A stretch of DNA of 51,167 nucleotides from an uncultured Clostridia bacterium (GTDB taxonomy: Bacteria; Bacillota; Clostridia; Oscillospirales; Ruminococcaceae). Where the stretch lies: NCBI GenBank assembly GCA_945923775.1, contig CAMELR010000020.1:1-51167 (forward strand), written 5' to 3'. Position numbers and translations under genes: made by a program. Numbering within the stretch: the stretch's first letter is position 1; each line of letters opens with the position of its first letter. Shown one piece after another: positions 33,748 to 41,528 of this stretch. The notes beneath the pieces were generated by a model. That model ran no database searches, was not told the DNA's origin, and saw nothing but the letters and a program-made list of their open reading frames with translations.

Positions 33748-35187
33748 CACAACCTGCAAGTACTCAACGTTCATATCACGACACCCGGTAAGGGAGCAGC
33801 CCTTTTCCTTCGCGAACGCGATATAATCCAGAATGTCCTGAGTGATACGCTCGCCCGGAGCCAGGATCGGTATTCCCGGTGGGTAGCACATAACGAACTC
33901 GCTGCACACCCTTCCGGCGGTCTTTTCTATCGGGAGGGTCTCCTGCTCGGCGTAGAACGCCGCCTGCGGGGACATCTCAAGGATAGGGTCGATGTACTCG
34001 TGGTCGTAAAGCCCGGCGGGGGATTTCCCGTGGAACTTCTTGATAAGGTTCAGTGCGCCGAGGAGCCGCTCTATTTCGAGCGCCCTGTCGCCTCCGGTGA
34101 TTATCGCCAGGATATTGCCGATGTCGCCGAACTCTATCTGTATGTCGTACTCGTCCCGGAGCAGGTCGTAGACCTCTATGCCCGCAAGACCCATCGCCCG
34201 GGTATGCACCGAGAGCTTAGTCTTATCGAACGCGTAGAATGCCTTCCCGTCGCACAGCTCCTCGCCGAAGGCGTAGTAGCCTCCGATGGCGTTTATCTCT
34301 TTTCGCGCGTAATCCGCAAACTCCACCGTTTTCGCGTAGAACTCCCTGCCGTGGAGCGCGAGGTTCTGCCGCGCCAGGTCGAGGGACACCATCAACAGGT
34401 AGCTTGCGCTGGTGGTCTGGGTGAGGTTGATTATCTGCCGGACGTAGTTCGGGTCTATTCCCTTTCCGAGAAGCAGTATCGCGCTCTGGGTGAGGCTTCC
34501 TCCGGTTTTGTGCACCGATACCGAAGCCATGTCCGCGCCGCAGCTCATAGCGCTGGGCGGAAGTCCCTCGCCGAAATAGAAGTGCGTTCCGTGCGCCTCG
34601 TCAACCAGCACCTTCATGCCGTGCCCGTGTACTATCTCGACGATCTTCCGCAGGTCGGAGCATATGCCGTAGTAGGTCGGGTTGTTGACCAGCACGGCTT
34701 TCGCGTCAGGATTTGCGAGGACAGCCGCCTCGACTTCCTCCGGTGTCATTCCGAGGGGTATGCCGAGGTCGTTGTTGACGCCGGGGTTTACGTAGACCGG
34801 TATAGCTCCGCAGACCACCAGCGCGTTAATTGCGCTCCGGTGGACGTTTCGCGGGAGGATTATCTTATCCCCCGCCTTGCAGACCGACATCACCATCGCC
34901 TGCACCGCTCCGGTGGCTCCGTTGACGATGAAGATGGAGTTTTCAGCTCCGAAGGCGTCCGCGGCGTACTGCTGAGCCTCCTTTATGACGGAAACAGGGT
35001 GGCAGAGGTTGTCGAGGGGCTTCATGGAGTTCACGTCGTTCCTCATGCACGCCTCGCCCAGGAAGTCCCTCAGCACCTTGTTGCCGCGGCCTCCCTTGTG
35101 CCCGGGGACATCGAACTTGACAACTCGGTCAAGCTGATATTCCTTCATTGCCTCGTAAAGAGGCGCACGGGTGTGATCAAGCTGCAT
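33718..35187 (-). CDS. speA: Orn/Lys/Arg decarboxylase family protein (SpeA type)
   Basis: A PLP enzyme of fold I, 489 residues, of the Gram-positive arginine/lysine/ornithine decarboxylase type that lacks the long wing domain of enterobacterial enzymes. The start was placed at ATG 35187 (MQLDHTRAPLYEAM) behind GAGGTGAG; a GTG three codons upstream overlaps that site. The PLP lysine is K227 in SVHKTGGSLTQSA, preceded by VLVDEAHGTHFYFGE with the conserved Asp and His. FDVPGHKGGRG is the N-terminal family signature. The last seven or eight codons lie in a palindromic repeat unit, so the C-terminus may be altered. Substrate is probably arginine or lysine; no agmatinase gene is nearby. Confidence 0.88.
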   Translation of the reverse strand: MQLDHTRAPLYEAMKEYQLDRVVKFDVPGHKGGRGNKVLRDFLGEACMRNDVNSMKPLDNLCHPVSVIKEAQQYAADAFGAENSIFIVNGATGAVQAMVMSVCKAGDKIILPRNVHRSAINALVVCGAIPVYVNPGVNNDLGIPLGMTPEEVEAAVLANPDAKAVLVNNPTYYGICSDLRKIVEIVHGHGMKVLVDEAHGTHFYFGEGLPPSAMSCGADMASVSVHKTGGSLTQSAILLLGKGIDPNYVRQIINLTQTTSASYLLMVSLDLARQNLALHGREFYAKTVEFADYARKEINAIGGYYAFGEELCDGKAFYAFDKTKLSVHTRAMGLAGIEVYDLLRDEYDIQIEFGDIGNILAIITGGDRALEIERLLGALNLIKKFHGKSPAGLYDHEYIDPILEMSPQAAFYAEQETLPIEKTAGRVCSEFVMCYPPGIPILAPGERITQDILDYIAFAKEKGCSLTGCRDMNVEYLQVVKFSAGNDRR

Positions 35188-35197
35188 TCTGCTCACC

Positions 35198-36055
35198 TCA
35201 ATAGATGTTCATTCCGCTGAATATCTCGATCATCTCGCGGCGCAGGTTGTTGGTAATCTCAAGGCGCTGCTGGGGGTGTATCTCGTAGACATCGGAATTG
35301 AAGAGATAGTTCTGAAGCTCTATCTCCTTGATCAGCATTTTTGTATGGAATATATTCGACTGGTACACATTGACGTCTATAGCGTCGTACTTCGTCAGGG
35401 TTTTGGGATCGATGAAGTCCTGAATGGAGGTCATTTTGTGATCCATGAAACATTTCTTGCCGGAGACGTCCCTCGTGAAGCCGCGGACGCGGTAATCTAT
35501 CGTGATGATATCCGAGTCGAAGCTGCCTATGAGGTAATCCAGCGTGTTCAGCGGGGAGATCTCGCCGCAGGTGGCGACGTCGATATCCACGCGGAAGGTA
35601 GAAATAGCCTTGTCCGGGTGATATTCCGGGAAAGTGTGCACCGTGATATGACTTTTGTCAAGATGTGCGTGAACGGTATTCGGCTGGATACCGCTCCTGT
35701 TGAAGTAGCCGGCGCCCTTGTTGCAGGACTCGTCTACATGGTCGGGGTCAATGTAGCCCTCGGCGAAGAGGACATTGACAGAGGCTCCCTGCGGGTCGTA
35801 GTCCTGCTTTGAGATATTCAGGACGGTGGCGCCGATCTTCTCGGTGACGTCGCAGAGAATTTTTGTGAGCCTTTCGGAGTTATACTGTTCGTCTATGTAC
35901 GCGATATAATCCTTCTGCTCCCTCTCACTTTTTGCATAGCACACATCATAAATGTTGAAGCTAAGTGTTTTTGTGAGGTTGTTAAAGCCATATAAAGCCA
36001 GTCTGGAGCTGCCGCCGCCAGGAACTGCTTCTGCCTTTTTCTCCAACCCTAACAT
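35198..36055 (-). CDS. speD: S-adenosylmethionine decarboxylase proenzyme (SpeD)
   Basis: A pyruvoyl-dependent enzyme of 285 residues that supplies decarboxylated SAM for spermidine synthase. The proenzyme cuts itself at a serine to form the pyruvoyl group; here that is S135 in AHLDKSHITVHTFPEYHP. The Cys in DIDVATCGEISPLNTLDYLI is the expected proton donor. The length matches the longer E. coli-type bacterial form rather than the ~120-residue form. The start was set at ATG 36055; a GTG directly before it is the alternative. First gene of the polyamine operon, with a promoter at 36111-36139. Confidence 0.93.
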   Translation of the reverse strand: MLGLEKKAEAVPGGGSSRLALYGFNNLTKTLSFNIYDVCYAKSEREQKDYIAYIDEQYNSERLTKILCDVTEKIGATVLNISKQDYDPQGASVNVLFAEGYIDPDHVDESCNKGAGYFNRSGIQPNTVHAHLDKSHITVHTFPEYHPDKAISTFRVDIDVATCGEISPLNTLDYLIGSFDSDIITIDYRVRGFTRDVSGKKCFMDHKMTSIQDFIDPKTLTKYDAIDVNVYQSNIFHTKMLIKEIELQNYLFNSDVYEIHPQQRLEITNNLRREMIEIFSGMNIY

Positions 36056-36110
36056 CACGACCTTTCGATAAAATAAAGTTGCTGCACTCTGACTTTATGC
36101 AGTCAAAGTT

Positions 36111-36139
36111 AGTATAACACAAACCCGAGCAATTTGCAA
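36111..36139 (-). promoter_or_regulatory. Sigma-A promoter of the polyamine operon
   Basis: Minus-strand TTGCAA (36139-36134), a 17-bp spacer, TATACT (36116-36111). It has the same hexamers as the mraZ promoter. The ~50-nt leader can form a CTGCA/TGCAG hairpin. The stretch 36140-36249 is AT-rich and holds nothing else recognised. Confidence 0.82.
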
Positions 36140-36249
36140 CAATTTTTTATTATTTTTTTGTGATTATGATGTTAAGGAAGCGCGTGGAAAAAATGGGAAA
36201 GCACGCGGAGGGCATCTCCAATAAGATTTAAGAAAAGCTTATGTGGGGG

Positions 36250-36897
36250 AAAACTATAATTTAGCGGCTAGTGTTCCACTTACTGCACCCCCCTAGGACG
36301 CGTCCCCCTTGCGAGTCGAGGGCAGAGCCCTCGTCGCCGTAAGGCGAAATCTCCGCACGAAGTGCGGCTACTCTGCGCGCCGGCGCGCAGTCAAAACGTC
36401 CAAAAGCGCTAAAGGGGTGTGGGGGAAAACAAGAGTTTTCCCCCACGAGCGACACATTGTCTTTGTTGCACCTGTCCTCCGAAACAGTCCGGTGGACTGT
36501 TTCGGAAGCATAGTGCGCCGCTTTCAAAAAACGCGCAGTTTCTTTAAATGTTCGTGATGTTTTGATTAACCAGTCTGCATAAGTTTCAGCGTGAATGCTG
36601 TATCACAAACAGTCCACCGGACTGTTTGTGAGGAAATGCACTCCTGTATTTAACATGTTGCTAGTGGGGGAAAACTCTTGTTTTCCCCCACGCCCCTTTA
36701 GCGCCTTTTAATCGTTTGACTGCGCACCAGTGCGCAGAGTAACCGTGCTGACGCACGGAGTAACCGCGCTTCCGCGCGGAGGTTTCGCCTGACGGCGACA
36801 AGGGCTCTGCCCTTGTCCTGCAAGGGGGACACGTCCCCCTTGACTCCCGATATGGGGTTGCAGTAAGCGAAACAATAGCCGCATTAATTATAGTTTA
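36250..36897. repeat. 648-bp long inverted repeat made of hairpin modules
   Basis: The two arms (about 36250-36450 and 36663-36897) are imperfect reverse complements down to their ends, which share AAACTATAATT and GCGGCTA. Each arm is a string of small hairpins in the same order: ACTATAATT end, TTACTGCA, AAGGGGGAC/GTCCCCCTT, GACAAGGGC/GCCCTTGTC, TCGCCG/GGCGA, CCGCNC-type units, CTGCGC/GCGCAG, then a GTGGGGGAAAAC/GTTTTCCCCCAC hairpin. The right arm has three GC-hairpin units where the left has two. The central ~210 bp holds an inverted pair of AACAGTCC/GGACTGTT hairpins (36479-36506 and 36605-36632). No transposase and no clear target duplication were seen. No credible gene lies in 36056-36952. 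Confidence 0.8.
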
Positions 36898-36898
36898 T

Positions 36899-36937
36899 CG
36901 AAAAAACCAAAAGGAAGCAGCACGCGCCGCTCCCTTT
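36899..36937 (-). terminator. Rho-independent terminator after the ANTAR gene
   Basis: Minus-strand stem AAAGGGAGCGGC / GCTGCTTCCTT with G-U pairs (36937-36911), followed by a T-rich tail (TTGGTTTTTT). Confidence 0.75.
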
Positions 36938-36952
36938 CTTCGTTATATTGTT

Positions 36953-37528
36953 CTACACATTTGTCATTCCGCTATAGGTGTTCAGAATATCGTCCGCGAT
37001 CTCCCGCTGTGTTCTCCGCGTATCCATCGCGAGCTTCTGAATATGCCTGTGCGCCTGGTTCTCCGTGAGGTTCAGGTACTGTATCAGGCAACATTTCGCG
37101 CGGTCGATTATCTTCGTGTCCTCAAGCTGCTTCGAGAGCTTGGAACGCTCCTGCTCCAGCCGCTGCATGTTCTCCTTCGCCATCTGAGCCATTCGGATAG
37201 TCTGCACCAGCGCCTGCTTCGTGAACGGTCTCGGGAGCACATACGCGCCTGTGAACTTGATACGGTTCTGCACCTCGTCGGCGATCTCCGTCTTTGCCAG
37301 CACTATGATAACCGCTCCGGTGCGGTCGTGGATCTCAGCAACGTAGTTCAGACCGAACTCGCTGCGCAGCGGCGTGGATACTATCACCACATCATAGCCG
37401 GAAAGATCCGCCGCTGCCGCTTCCTCATCATCGAAGCAGCAGGTGATCTCTGCGCCGGTGTCCTCCAGCGCAGCCGATATCGTACCGCAGATCATCTCGG
37501 TCTTAGCGTTGATAAATACCCTGGACAT
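36953..37528 (-). CDS. ANTAR-domain RNA-binding regulator with degenerate receiver
   Basis: A 191-residue protein of the AmiR/NasT type. Residues 1-120 resemble a response-regulator receiver, but the phospho-acceptor strand reads YDVVIVSTPLRSEFG, with Ser where Asp is expected, so it may not be phosphorylated. A coiled coil follows (about 122-145, MQRLEQERSKLSKQLED), then the ANTAR domain (about 146-185: AKCCLIQYLNLTENQAHRHIQKLA and the conserved REIADDIL end). ANTAR proteins bind paired hairpins in leader RNA and prevent termination. It is the last gene of the split glutamate synthase operon, whose leader contains a strong terminator, so autogenous control of this operon is a reasonable inference. 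Confidence 0.87.
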   Translation of the reverse strand: MSRVFINAKTEMICGTISAALEDTGAEITCCFDDEEAAAADLSGYDVVIVSTPLRSEFGLNYVAEIHDRTGAVIIVLAKTEIADEVQNRIKFTGAYVLPRPFTKQALVQTIRMAQMAKENMQRLEQERSKLSKQLEDTKIIDRAKCCLIQYLNLTENQAHRHIQKLAMDTRRTQREIADDILNTYSGMTNV

Positions 37529-37561
37529 CAGGGATCCCCCTTCCCGCGGCGTTCCCGCCGA

Positions 37562-38284
37562 TCAAAGATTGTTGACGTAAAGCTGCTTGTAAGGGCTTGC
37601 GGAGTTCGGAGTCAGCTTGAAGAAATTAGAGCTGAGCAGCGCGTCAGTATCATTGCCGAAGTGCTTTGTGAAGCGCTCTACGTAGTGTCTGATGGACTCC
37701 TTCTCCTCCGCGGTGGCTACTGTGCAGCACACCTGAACGGGGAGTCCCTTCGGCATAACGTCGCTGCGAATGAACATCTCGCCGCCGTGCATTCCAGTGC
37801 CGCAGAAGTGGCCCACCGGACAGCCCTCAACGCCGATGCCGAGCACGATGATGATTCCGCCCGCCTGGTACTCGCCGAGGAAGTCGCCGACCTTGCCGCC
37901 GATTACGATGGTCGGGAACATGTCCTGATAGCTCTTCATGTGGATACCGACGCGGTAGCCGGCGTTGCCCTGGACGTATATCTCGCCGGAGCGCATCGCG
38001 TAGCCGGTTGTGTCGCCGCTGTTGCCGTGAATGATTATCGCGCCGTCGTTCATGGTGTCGCCGGTGGCGTCCTGGGCGTTGCCGTGTACGCTTATCTTAG
38101 CGCCGTTGAGGTACGCTCCGAGTGCGTTTCCGGGGGTTCCCTTAATGAGTATCTCCTTGCCGGAAAGACCCGCGCCGATGTATCTCTGCCCGAGAACGTT
38201 CTCAAGCGTGAATTTCTGCTCGTCAGAGTCCCTGATCATTTTATTCAGCTCTGCATACGGCATATTCTTTGCGTCAATGATCAT
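37562..38284 (-). CDS. Glutamate synthase GXGXG-domain protein (GltB3-type subunit)
   Basis: A 240-residue protein corresponding to the C-terminal beta-helix of the glutamate synthase large subunit. It shows the repeated G-x-x-x-G pattern of the GXGXG domain: GLSGKEILIKGTPGNALGAYLNG, VHGNAQDATGDTMNDG, IHGNSGDTTGYAMRSGEIYVQGNAGYRVGIH, then GVEGCPVGHFCGTGMHGGEMFI. The last ~40 residues are charged and probably contact other subunits. The start overlaps the oxidoreductase stop (ATGA). In canonical GltB this domain is fused to the rest; here it is a separate gene, as in archaeal-type split enzymes. Confidence 0.88.
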   Translation of the reverse strand: MIIDAKNMPYAELNKMIRDSDEQKFTLENVLGQRYIGAGLSGKEILIKGTPGNALGAYLNGAKISVHGNAQDATGDTMNDGAIIIHGNSGDTTGYAMRSGEIYVQGNAGYRVGIHMKSYQDMFPTIVIGGKVGDFLGEYQAGGIIIVLGIGVEGCPVGHFCGTGMHGGEMFIRSDVMPKGLPVQVCCTVATAEEKESIRHYVERFTKHFGNDTDALLSSNFFKLTPNSASPYKQLYVNNL

Positions 38285-39513
38285 CTCTTTATTCCTCCCA
38301 GCTTCTCTTCCCTGCGCGCCTTGCTGAACATCATCATCTGCGGTCTCTCTTTAAGCATATCCATGTCAACGTCGGAAAGGTCTATGCGCTCCTTTATCAT
38401 GGAGGTGTATATTCCCGCGCGCTTTACGTCGCCCATCAGTATGAATCCCTTGAGCAGTCCGTCCTTGAATACCAGCTTTTTATAATTATTGCCGTGTTCC
38501 TCAACATATTCCTCGCCGTCGTAGCTTCCGGCGGTGATGATGTGCAGCCCGAAGAATCCTATCGCGTTCATCGGGATCGCGTTCTCGTACTTTGTTTCTG
38601 CGCCCGCCATGTTCCTTCCGGCTACCTCGCCCTGCATGTACGCGTTAGGCAGCAGCGCGAGTATCCTGTCAGTGTCGGAGGAAGCGTCGTGGCTGACGGT
38701 GCAGTCGCCTGCGGCGTAAACGTCGTCGATGGTGGTTTTCTGTGTGAGGTCGCAGATTATGCCGCGCTCCACCTTGCCGCCCGCCTCGGAGACCAGCTCG
38801 GTGTTCGGGCGTACGCCCACCGCGATTATAACCATGTCGAAATCAACCGTAGCGCCGTTCTTCAGCTTTGCGGAGTGCTCGCTGAACTCGTCAACGGAGG
38901 TCCCGAGAATGAACTTCGTGCCCTTGCTCTCGATGTGCTTCTTCATGATGGAGCCTGCACGCACGTCCAGGATAGACGGCAGGATACGGTCAGCCATATC
39001 GACTACGGTGATGTCCGCCTTGTACTCGTTGAGCGCTTCCGCGGCTTTCAGACCGATAAGTCCGGCGCCGATGATCAGCACCTTCATTCCGGGCTTGACC
39101 TCAGCCTTGATAGCCTTTACGCTGTCGTAGCTCATGAACGTGTGGCAGGAAGCTATCTTCTCCATTCCGTTCATCGGAGGAACGAACGGCTTCGAGCCTG
39201 TAGCCACCATCAGCTTGTCGTAGGGGACCGTGCTTCCGTCTGCGAGAACGACATTCTTCGCAGCCGGGTCTATCTTAGTTACGCGGGTATCGAACCTGGT
39301 CTCGACGCCGTTCTTCTCGTAGAAGTCCGCGCCGCGGTAGTAGATGTTCTTGTCAGTAACCTTCCCCATCAGCCAGTAGGAGATGAGCGGGCGGGAATAG
39401 GTGTGGTACTTTTCGTCGGAGATAACGGTTATCTTTCCGGTCTTGTCTATCTGACGGATACCCTCGATCGTTCCGACTGCCGCAGCAGAGTTGCCGATAA
39501 TTACGTAGTTCAT
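38281..39513 (-). CDS. FAD/NAD(P)-dependent oxidoreductase (NirB/rubredoxin reductase-like)
   Basis: A 410-residue pyridine nucleotide-disulfide-type reductase. The start is at ATG 39513 (MNYVIIGNSAAAVGTIEGI) behind GGTGAGG; a GTG start nine bases upstream is possible. The N-terminal FAD loop is IIGNSAAAVGT; the NAD(P) loop is VLIIGAGLIGLKAAEALNEY near residue 145; TTIDDVYAAGDC near 275 is the second FAD motif. No redox-active CxxC is present. It lies between the ferredoxin-like gene and the GXGXG gene of the split glutamate synthase operon, so it probably passes electrons from NAD(P)H through the Fe-S protein to the FMN subunit (inference). Confidence 0.87.
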   Translation of the reverse strand: MNYVIIGNSAAAVGTIEGIRQIDKTGKITVISDEKYHTYSRPLISYWLMGKVTDKNIYYRGADFYEKNGVETRFDTRVTKIDPAAKNVVLADGSTVPYDKLMVATGSKPFVPPMNGMEKIASCHTFMSYDSVKAIKAEVKPGMKVLIIGAGLIGLKAAEALNEYKADITVVDMADRILPSILDVRAGSIMKKHIESKGTKFILGTSVDEFSEHSAKLKNGATVDFDMVIIAVGVRPNTELVSEAGGKVERGIICDLTQKTTIDDVYAAGDCTVSHDASSDTDRILALLPNAYMQGEVAGRNMAGAETKYENAIPMNAIGFFGLHIITAGSYDGEEYVEEHGNNYKKLVFKDGLLKGFILMGDVKRAGIYTSMIKERIDLSDVDMDMLKERPQMMMFSKARREEKLGGIKR

Positions 39514-39523
39514 ATCCGTCACC

Positions 39524-39958
39524 TCACCTTTCCTCGAAAACTATAGCGTTGTTCGGGCAAGCCTTTACGCATGCCGGCTCGCCGTGGCTGTTGCGCGTGC
39601 AGAGGTCGCACTTGCGTATCTTGTGTCCCGCCTCGTCGATGACGATAGCGCCGTAGGGACATGAGAGGACGCAGGTGTAGCAGCCTACGCACTTCTCCTC
39701 GTCGCAGACGATAACGCCGTCCTGTACGGAGAGCGCGCCTGCGATGCAGCCCTTCACGCAGGGGTGAGCGTCGCAGTGGCGGCACTGTACCGCGAAGTTT
39801 ATCTTGTCGCCTTCTTCTATCTGTATCCTCGCTACGGGCTTCTTCCCACCTGCGAACGCCTTAATCATATCAGGAGCACCGCTGTTCGCCGCCGCACAGG
39901 TGAATTCACACAGATGGCAGCCAAGACACCAGTCCTCGTTCACATAAACCTTTTTCAT
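39524..39958 (-). CDS. Polyferredoxin-type 4Fe-4S protein
   Basis: An electron-transfer protein of 144 residues. The start was placed at ATG 39958 (MKKVYVNEDWCLGC) because the upstream ATG at 39970 directly touches the AAAGGA site. Cysteine clusters: CLGCHLCEFTC, CRHCDAHPCVKGC, CVGCYTCVLSCP and CDLC...CVKAC, enough for about four clusters, in the pattern of HycB/DmsB-like subunits. It lies 10 bp upstream of the oxidoreductase gene in the operon and probably links it to the FMN-bearing glutamate synthase subunit. Confidence 0.87.
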   Translation of the reverse strand: MKKVYVNEDWCLGCHLCEFTCAAANSGAPDMIKAFAGGKKPVARIQIEEGDKINFAVQCRHCDAHPCVKGCIAGALSVQDGVIVCDEEKCVGCYTCVLSCPYGAIVIDEAGHKIRKCDLCTRNSHGEPACVKACPNNAIVFEER

Positions 39959-39990
39959 TGTTATGACCATTCCTTTCGAACTGCGTTGTC

Positions 39991-41496
39991 TTATTCACCT
40001 GCGTGCATGATTCCGAGTATATCAAGTTCCTTCTGGTTCAGACCGATACCGCGGAGCATGAGCCTGTTGCCGCGGAGGGACTCCAGCGAGTTGATACCCA
40101 TGCCGCCCATCATTTCCTTGATCTCGTGATCCCACGCGTGTACGAGGTTCACCAGGCGCTTGTACGCGATGTCCGGATTGAGACGCTTAACAAGGTCCGC
40201 GCGCTGAGTTGCGATACCCCAGTTGCACTTGCCGGTGTTGCAGCTTCTGCACAGGTGGCAGCCCATCGACAGCAGAGCCGCCGTTGCGATATAAACCGCG
40301 TCAGCGCCGAGCGCTACAGCCTTTACGACGTCCGCGCTGCTTCTGATCGAACCGCCGACAACGATGGAAACATTGTTTCTGATACCCTCGTCGCGGAGTC
40401 TCTGGTCAACGCTTGCGAGCGCAAGCTCTATCGGAATGCCCACGTTATCACGGATACGTGTCGGAGCTGCGCCGGTGCCGCCTCTGTAGCCGTCGATGGC
40501 GATGATGTCCGCGCCGCTTCTCGCGATACCGGAAGCGATAGCCGCTACGTTATGTACCGCCGCGATCTTTACGATGACCGGCTTCTTCCAGTCGGTGGCT
40601 TCCTTCAGCGAGAGAACAAGCTGGCGGAGATCCTCGATGGAATAGATATCGTGGTGCGGAGCCGGGGAGATAGCGTCTGTTCCCTTCGGGATCATACGGG
40701 TCTTGGAAATTTCCTCGTTTATCTTCATTCCCGGGAGGTGTCCGCCGATACCCGGCTTAGCGCCCTGACCCATCTTGATCTCGATAGCCGCGCCGGTGTC
40801 GAGGTACTCCTTGAACACGCCGAAACGTCCGGAAGCTACCTGGCATATCGTGTTGGGGCCGTACTTGTAGAAATCCTTGTGCAGACCGCCCTCGCCGGTG
40901 TTGTAGTAGGTTCCCAGCTCCTGAGCCGCCCTTGCGAGGGACTCGTGCGCGTTCTTCGAAATGGAGCCGAATGACATCGCGGAGAACATCACCGGAACGT
41001 CCAGTTCGAGGTACGGATTGTGCTTGAATTCAGCCCTGCCGTTCTCGTCGTAGTGTATCTCCTGCTCCTTCTTGCCAAGGAAGGTCTTGGTCTCCATCGG
41101 CTCACGCAGCGGGTCGATAGGCGGGTTTGTTACCTGGGAAGCGTTCAGCAGTATCTTGTCCCAGTAAACCGGGTACTCGCGGGGGTTGCCCATCGCAGAG
41201 AGGAGCACTCCGCCGGAGCCTGCCTGCTTGTAGACCTCGTCCATTACCTGCTGGCTCCAGTTGCCGTTCTCGCGGAACTCGTTCTCGTTCTTCCTTATCT
41301 TGAGCGCTCTTGTCGGGCAGAGCGTCACACAGCGCTGGCAGTCAACGCAGTTCGTTTCATCGGATACCATTCTGTCGAGGTCGGGGTCGTAATGGTGCAC
41401 CTCGTTGGCGCACTGGCGCTCACAGACGCGGCACTTTATGCAGCGGTCAGGGTTGCGGACCACCTCAAACAGAGGATTCATATAGTTAATAGCCAC
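39991..41496 (-). CDS. Glutamate synthase central FMN domain with N-terminal ferredoxin domain (GltB2-type)
   Basis: The synthase subunit of a split glutamate synthase, which reduces the 2-iminoglutarate formed from 2-oxoglutarate and ammonia. A GTG start at 41496 (V-A-I-N-Y-M) is preferred because AAAGGAAG lies 7-8 bp upstream and inside the longer reading from 41514. Length 501 residues. Residues ~15-70 carry two 4Fe-4S motifs (CIKCRVCERQC, CVDCQRCVTLCP). The FMN barrel shows FSAMSFGSISKNAHE, TGEGGLHKDF, GQGAKPGIGGHLPG, SPAPHHDIYSIEDL, DGYRGGTGAAPTRI and a late Fe-S motif CHLCRSCNTGKC. It follows the amidotransferase gene by 32 bp. Confidence 0.92.
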   Translation of the reverse strand: MAINYMNPLFEVVRNPDRCIKCRVCERQCANEVHHYDPDLDRMVSDETNCVDCQRCVTLCPTRALKIRKNENEFRENGNWSQQVMDEVYKQAGSGGVLLSAMGNPREYPVYWDKILLNASQVTNPPIDPLREPMETKTFLGKKEQEIHYDENGRAEFKHNPYLELDVPVMFSAMSFGSISKNAHESLARAAQELGTYYNTGEGGLHKDFYKYGPNTICQVASGRFGVFKEYLDTGAAIEIKMGQGAKPGIGGHLPGMKINEEISKTRMIPKGTDAISPAPHHDIYSIEDLRQLVLSLKEATDWKKPVIVKIAAVHNVAAIASGIARSGADIIAIDGYRGGTGAAPTRIRDNVGIPIELALASVDQRLRDEGIRNNVSIVVGGSIRSSADVVKAVALGADAVYIATAALLSMGCHLCRSCNTGKCNWGIATQRADLVKRLNPDIAYKRLVNLVHAWDHEIKEMMGGMGINSLESLRGNRLMLRGIGLNQKELDILGIMHAGE

Positions 41497-41528
41497 TTGT
41501 GATCTTCCTTTCAATTCTGCTCTATCGC

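Noticed and set aside
36261..36527. 88-codon ORF in the inverted-repeat element
   Set aside because: It lies wholly in hairpin modules, has no ribosome site and no family.
36056..36952. Insertion sequence remnant with transposase
   Set aside because: None of the six frames shows a transposase motif; only hairpin modules are present.
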